Positions 46,705 through 48,826 of a stretch of DNA of 48,826 nt are shown here, piece by piece; the first letter of the stretch is position 1, and each line of letters starts with the position of its first letter. Source of the DNA: Nocardioides sp. GTDB taxonomy: Bacteria; Actinomycetota; Actinomycetes; Propionibacteriales; Nocardioidaceae. The notes under the pieces were generated by a model. It ran no database searches. It saw only the letters and a list, made by a program, of their open reading frames with translations, and was not told the origin of the DNA. The DNA is taken from the NCBI GenBank assembly GCA_025924815.1, contig JAICHQ010000015.1, positions 1-48,826 on the forward strand. The letters are read 5' to 3'. Both the position numbers and the translations under genes were made by a program.

Positions 46705-47664
46705 ATGGCCCCGACGACGACCCCGGCGTCCGCCCCCTCATCCGCTTCGCAGGAGCCGGCCATCCTCATCGAAGGGCTGGTCAAGAAGTTCGGCTCGTTC
46801 ACCGCACTCGACGGCCTCGATCTGAGCGTGGCTCGTGGCGAGGTCCACGGCTTCCTGGGGCCCAACGGGGCCGGCAAGTCGACCACCATCCGCGTCCTGC
46901 TGGGGCTGCTACGCCCCAACGGCGGTACAGCGCGGCTGCTGGGTGGCGACCCGTGGCGCGACGTGGTCGAGCTGCACCGTCGGCTGGCCTACGTGCCCGG
47001 GGACGTGAGCTTGTGGCCGGGACTCTCCGGCGGCGAGGCGATCGACCTGCTGGGCAACCTGCGCGGGGGGCTCGACCAGGGACGCCGGGCGGAGCTGATC
47101 AGGTTGTTCGAGCTCGACCCCACCAAGCGGGGTCGGCAGTACTCCAAGGGCAATCGGCAGAAGGTCGCGATCGTGGCCGCGCTGGCCGCGGACGTGGAGC
47201 TGCTCATCCTCGACGAGCCGACCTCGGGGCTGGATCCGCTGATGGAGGCCGTGTTCCTGGACGAGATCGCGAAGGAGAAGGCCAAGGGACGCACCATCCT
47301 GCTCTCGAGCCACATCATGACCGAGGTCGAGGTGCTCGCGGATCGGGTCAGCATCATCCGCGACGGGCGCATCGTGCAGACCGGGACCCTGGAGAGCCTG
47401 CGCGGTCAGACCCGGCTGACGATCGACGCCACCCTCGCCGTACCACCGCGGGAAGCCTCCGAGCTGTCGATGCTCCACGACGTCCACGTGGACGCACACC
47501 ACCGACTCACCGCGACTGTCGAGCCTGATCGGATCAACGATGCGATGGTCGCGCTGACTCCGTACCGGATGAGTGCACTGACGGTGTCCCCGGCCTCGCT
47601 GGAGGACCTCTTCCTCCAGCAGTACGGCGTCACCGACCCGGCAGCCCAGGCGACGGTCCGATGA
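46705..47664 (+). CDS. ABC exporter, ATP-binding protein
   Basis: A 319-residue ATPase of the DrrA/daunorubicin-resistance type. Walker A is GFLGPNGAGKSTTIRVLLGL (about 51-70), the signature loop is the variant YSKGNRQKVAIVAALAAD (about 148-165), Walker B is LLILDEPTSGLDPLMEAV, and the switch His is in LLSSHIMTEVEVLADRVS. The C-terminal 90 residues form the usual extension ending SPASLEDLFLQQYG. The stop overlaps the permease start (ATGA at 47661). It probably exports a drug or lipid-like compound. Confidence 0.92.
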   Translation: MAPTTTPASAPSSASQEPAILIEGLVKKFGSFTALDGLDLSVARGEVHGFLGPNGAGKSTTIRVLLGLLRPNGGTARLLGGDPWRDVVELHRRLAYVPGDVSLWPGLSGGEAIDLLGNLRGGLDQGRRAELIRLFELDPTKRGRQYSKGNRQKVAIVAALAADVELLILDEPTSGLDPLMEAVFLDEIAKEKAKGRTILLSSHIMTEVEVLADRVSIIRDGRIVQTGTLESLRGQTRLTIDATLAVPPREASELSMLHDVHVDAHHRLTATVEPDRINDAMVALTPYRMSALTVSPASLEDLFLQQYGVTDPAAQATVR

Positions 47665-48826
47665 GCGCCTCGGCAGCACTCACGCCGCAGCCCTCGAGCT
47701 CGCGGTTCGTCGGTACCCGCCCACTGCTCCGGGTCTCGCTGCGACAAGACGCCCGCGCCATCGCCCCGTGGGTGCTGCTGATCACCGCACTGTCGGCGTC
47801 CTCCGTCCTGGCCTACGCCTGGATCTTCCCCGACGCGGCCGACCGCAGAGGGCTAGCGACCGCGCTCGGCGCCAATCCCGCGCTGTCCCTGATCTTCGGG
47901 TCCGCGCGGAACCTGATGACCGCAGACGGTTTCAATGCCTGGCGCGCCGGCCAGCTGGGCGCGTTCTTCGCGGGCCTGATGGCGATCCTGATCGTGATCC
48001 GCAACAGCCGGGCCGACGAAGACTCCGGCCAGGCCGAGTTGGTCGCCTCGGGCGTGATGGCCCGTCGGTCCCGACTCGCGGTCGCCGTGCTGATGGCCGC
48101 CATCGCCTCGGGTGCGCTCGGCGTCGTCAGCTTCCTGGTCACGGTTCTGTGCGGGGGCGGGGTCACCTCCACTCTGATGCTGACCGCCTCGTTCACGGTG
48201 TCGGGGTTGATGTTCGCCGGTGTGGCCGCGGTGGCGGCACAGCTGGGCTCCGAGGCCCGCACCGCCAGCAGCATCGCGATCGCCACCCTCGGCGTGTGCT
48301 ACGTCCTGCGCGGCTACCTCGACTCCAGCGATCTGCCCGATCGGGTCACCTGGTTCACCCCGCTCGGCTGGCTCGAAGAGACCCGACCCGGCGCCGACAA
48401 CAACCCGTGGCCGCTCCTGCCGGCGCTCGCGCTCGCTGCAGGTCTGGTCCTCGTCGCCTTCGCCCTGCAAGGTCGTCGCGACTTCGGGCAGGGAATGATC
48501 GCCACCCGTCCGGGTCCGGCTGCAGCAGGACTGGCCGGGAGCATCTGGGGCCTGGCGTTCAAGCTGCACCGAGGCACGCTCATCGCATGGCTGATCGGGT
48601 TCGCCGGGCTGGGCCTGCTGTTCGGCAACCTCGCCGGCTCGATCGGGAACCTGGTCGCCGCCAACCCCGCCGTCGGGGTGATCCTTGCCGCAGGCGGCTA
48701 CGGCGCGTCCAGCATCACCTTCGCGTTCCTCATGACGATCCTGGAGATCATCGCGATCATCGCCGCCGTCATGGGCGTCCAGATCCTGATGCGCGTCTAC
48801 GCCGAAGAGGTCGACTACCGGGTCGA
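47661..48826 (+). CDS. ABC exporter, ABC-2-type permease (partial, runs off the window)
   Basis: The frame from the ATG at 47661 is open to the last base, giving at least 388 residues; the C-terminus is outside the window. Membrane segments are evident, for example APWVLLITALSASSVLAYAW (about 34-53), AFFAGLMAILIVIRNSRADE, GALGVVSFLVTVLCGGGVTS, and, after a cytoplasmic stretch, GTLIAWLIGFAGLGLLFGNL. The segment RNSRADEDSGQAELVASGVM is typical of large polyketide/antibiotic exporter permeases. It is coupled to the ATPase gene and forms its membrane channel. Confidence 0.88.
   Translation, partial: MSASAALTPQPSSSRFVGTRPLLRVSLRQDARAIAPWVLLITALSASSVLAYAWIFPDAADRRGLATALGANPALSLIFGSARNLMTADGFNAWRAGQLGAFFAGLMAILIVIRNSRADEDSGQAELVASGVMARRSRLAVAVLMAAIASGALGVVSFLVTVLCGGGVTSTLMLTASFTVSGLMFAGVAAVAAQLGSEARTASSIAIATLGVCYVLRGYLDSSDLPDRVTWFTPLGWLEETRPGADNNPWPLLPALALAAGLVLVAFALQGRRDFGQGMIATRPGPAAAGLAGSIWGLAFKLHRGTLIAWLIGFAGLGLLFGNLAGSIGNLVAANPAVGVILAAGGYGASSITFAFLMTILEIIAIIAAVMGVQILMRVYAEEVDYRV

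Overview
The window is high-G+C DNA with densely packed genes, frequent ATGA/GTGA stop-start overlaps, many GTG starts and Shine-Dalgarno sites of the GGAGG type. Together with the narGHJI order, PucR, ACR3/ArsM and the style of the stress proteins, this points to an actinobacterium, most likely near Nocardioidaceae. That placement is an inference from composition and gene families, not from a marker gene. I see no tRNA, rRNA, CRISPR array, insertion sequence, integrase or replication origin.

Layout. (1) 1-3975: the end of narG, then narH, narJ, narI and a hemerythrin gene form a respiratory nitrate reductase operon. (2) 4008-6448, minus strand: a short-chain dehydrogenase, a Rieske ring-hydroxylating oxygenase behind a TetR-type operator, and a small TTG-started unknown gene. 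(3) 6587-11986: a stress and reserve block (hemerythrin, OsmC, AhpD-like, VOC, two membrane proteins, a GH15 glucosidase). (4) 12026-31370: the most unusual part, described below. (5) 31552-33075: a small unknown gene, a broken pirin gene and a small acetyltransferase. (6) 33247-42754: two Rieske oxygenases, a VanB-type reductase, a PucR regulator, an ammonia-lyase-superfamily enzyme lacking the normal MIO triad, and a polar amino acid ABC importer, together a catabolic island. (7) 43060-45841: arsenic resistance (arsR, arsM, acr3, arsC). (8) 46038-48826: a TetR regulator and an ABC exporter that runs off the end.

The central cluster joins three modules that are each known separately. First, an eight-gene minus-strand operon (20163 down to 12026) starts with a phosphosulfolactate synthase (ComA/XcbB1 type), followed by a Cys-rich unknown, an aspartase/fumarase-superfamily lyase, a PLP enzyme of the D-cysteine desulfhydrase type and a second lyase. 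This is the enzyme set, in the order, of bacterial coenzyme M biosynthesis (XcbB1-C1-D1-E1 of Xanthobacter). The operon ends with DUF1116, OsmC and DUF2877 genes. Second, DUF1116 and DUF2877 are the partners (AllG, AllH) of FdrA (AllF) in oxamate carbamoyltransferase; FdrA sits 10 kb away directly behind a carbamate kinase. Third, a radical SAM protein, a GNAT, an AIR-synthase-like protein, a glycosyltransferase and an MSMEG_0572/Sll0783-like protein match the Nit1C 'nitrogen starvation' cluster, but no Nit1 nitrilase is present. A CoA-disulfide-reductase-like flavoprotein, an amidohydrolase and an XRE-cupin regulator complete the set. Several AT-rich promoters in this 19-kb stretch share sequence elements, and three place a -10 hexamer 7 nt before an ATG, suggesting leaderless transcripts and a common regulon.

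Working model (inference): the cell makes coenzyme M or a close sulfonate-thiol, uses it with the Nit1C-type enzymes on an unknown nitrogenous substrate, and recovers ATP and ammonia from a carbamoyl group by phosphorolysis and carbamate kinase. None of the usual CoM-dependent epoxide enzymes is in the window, so the role of the thiol is open.
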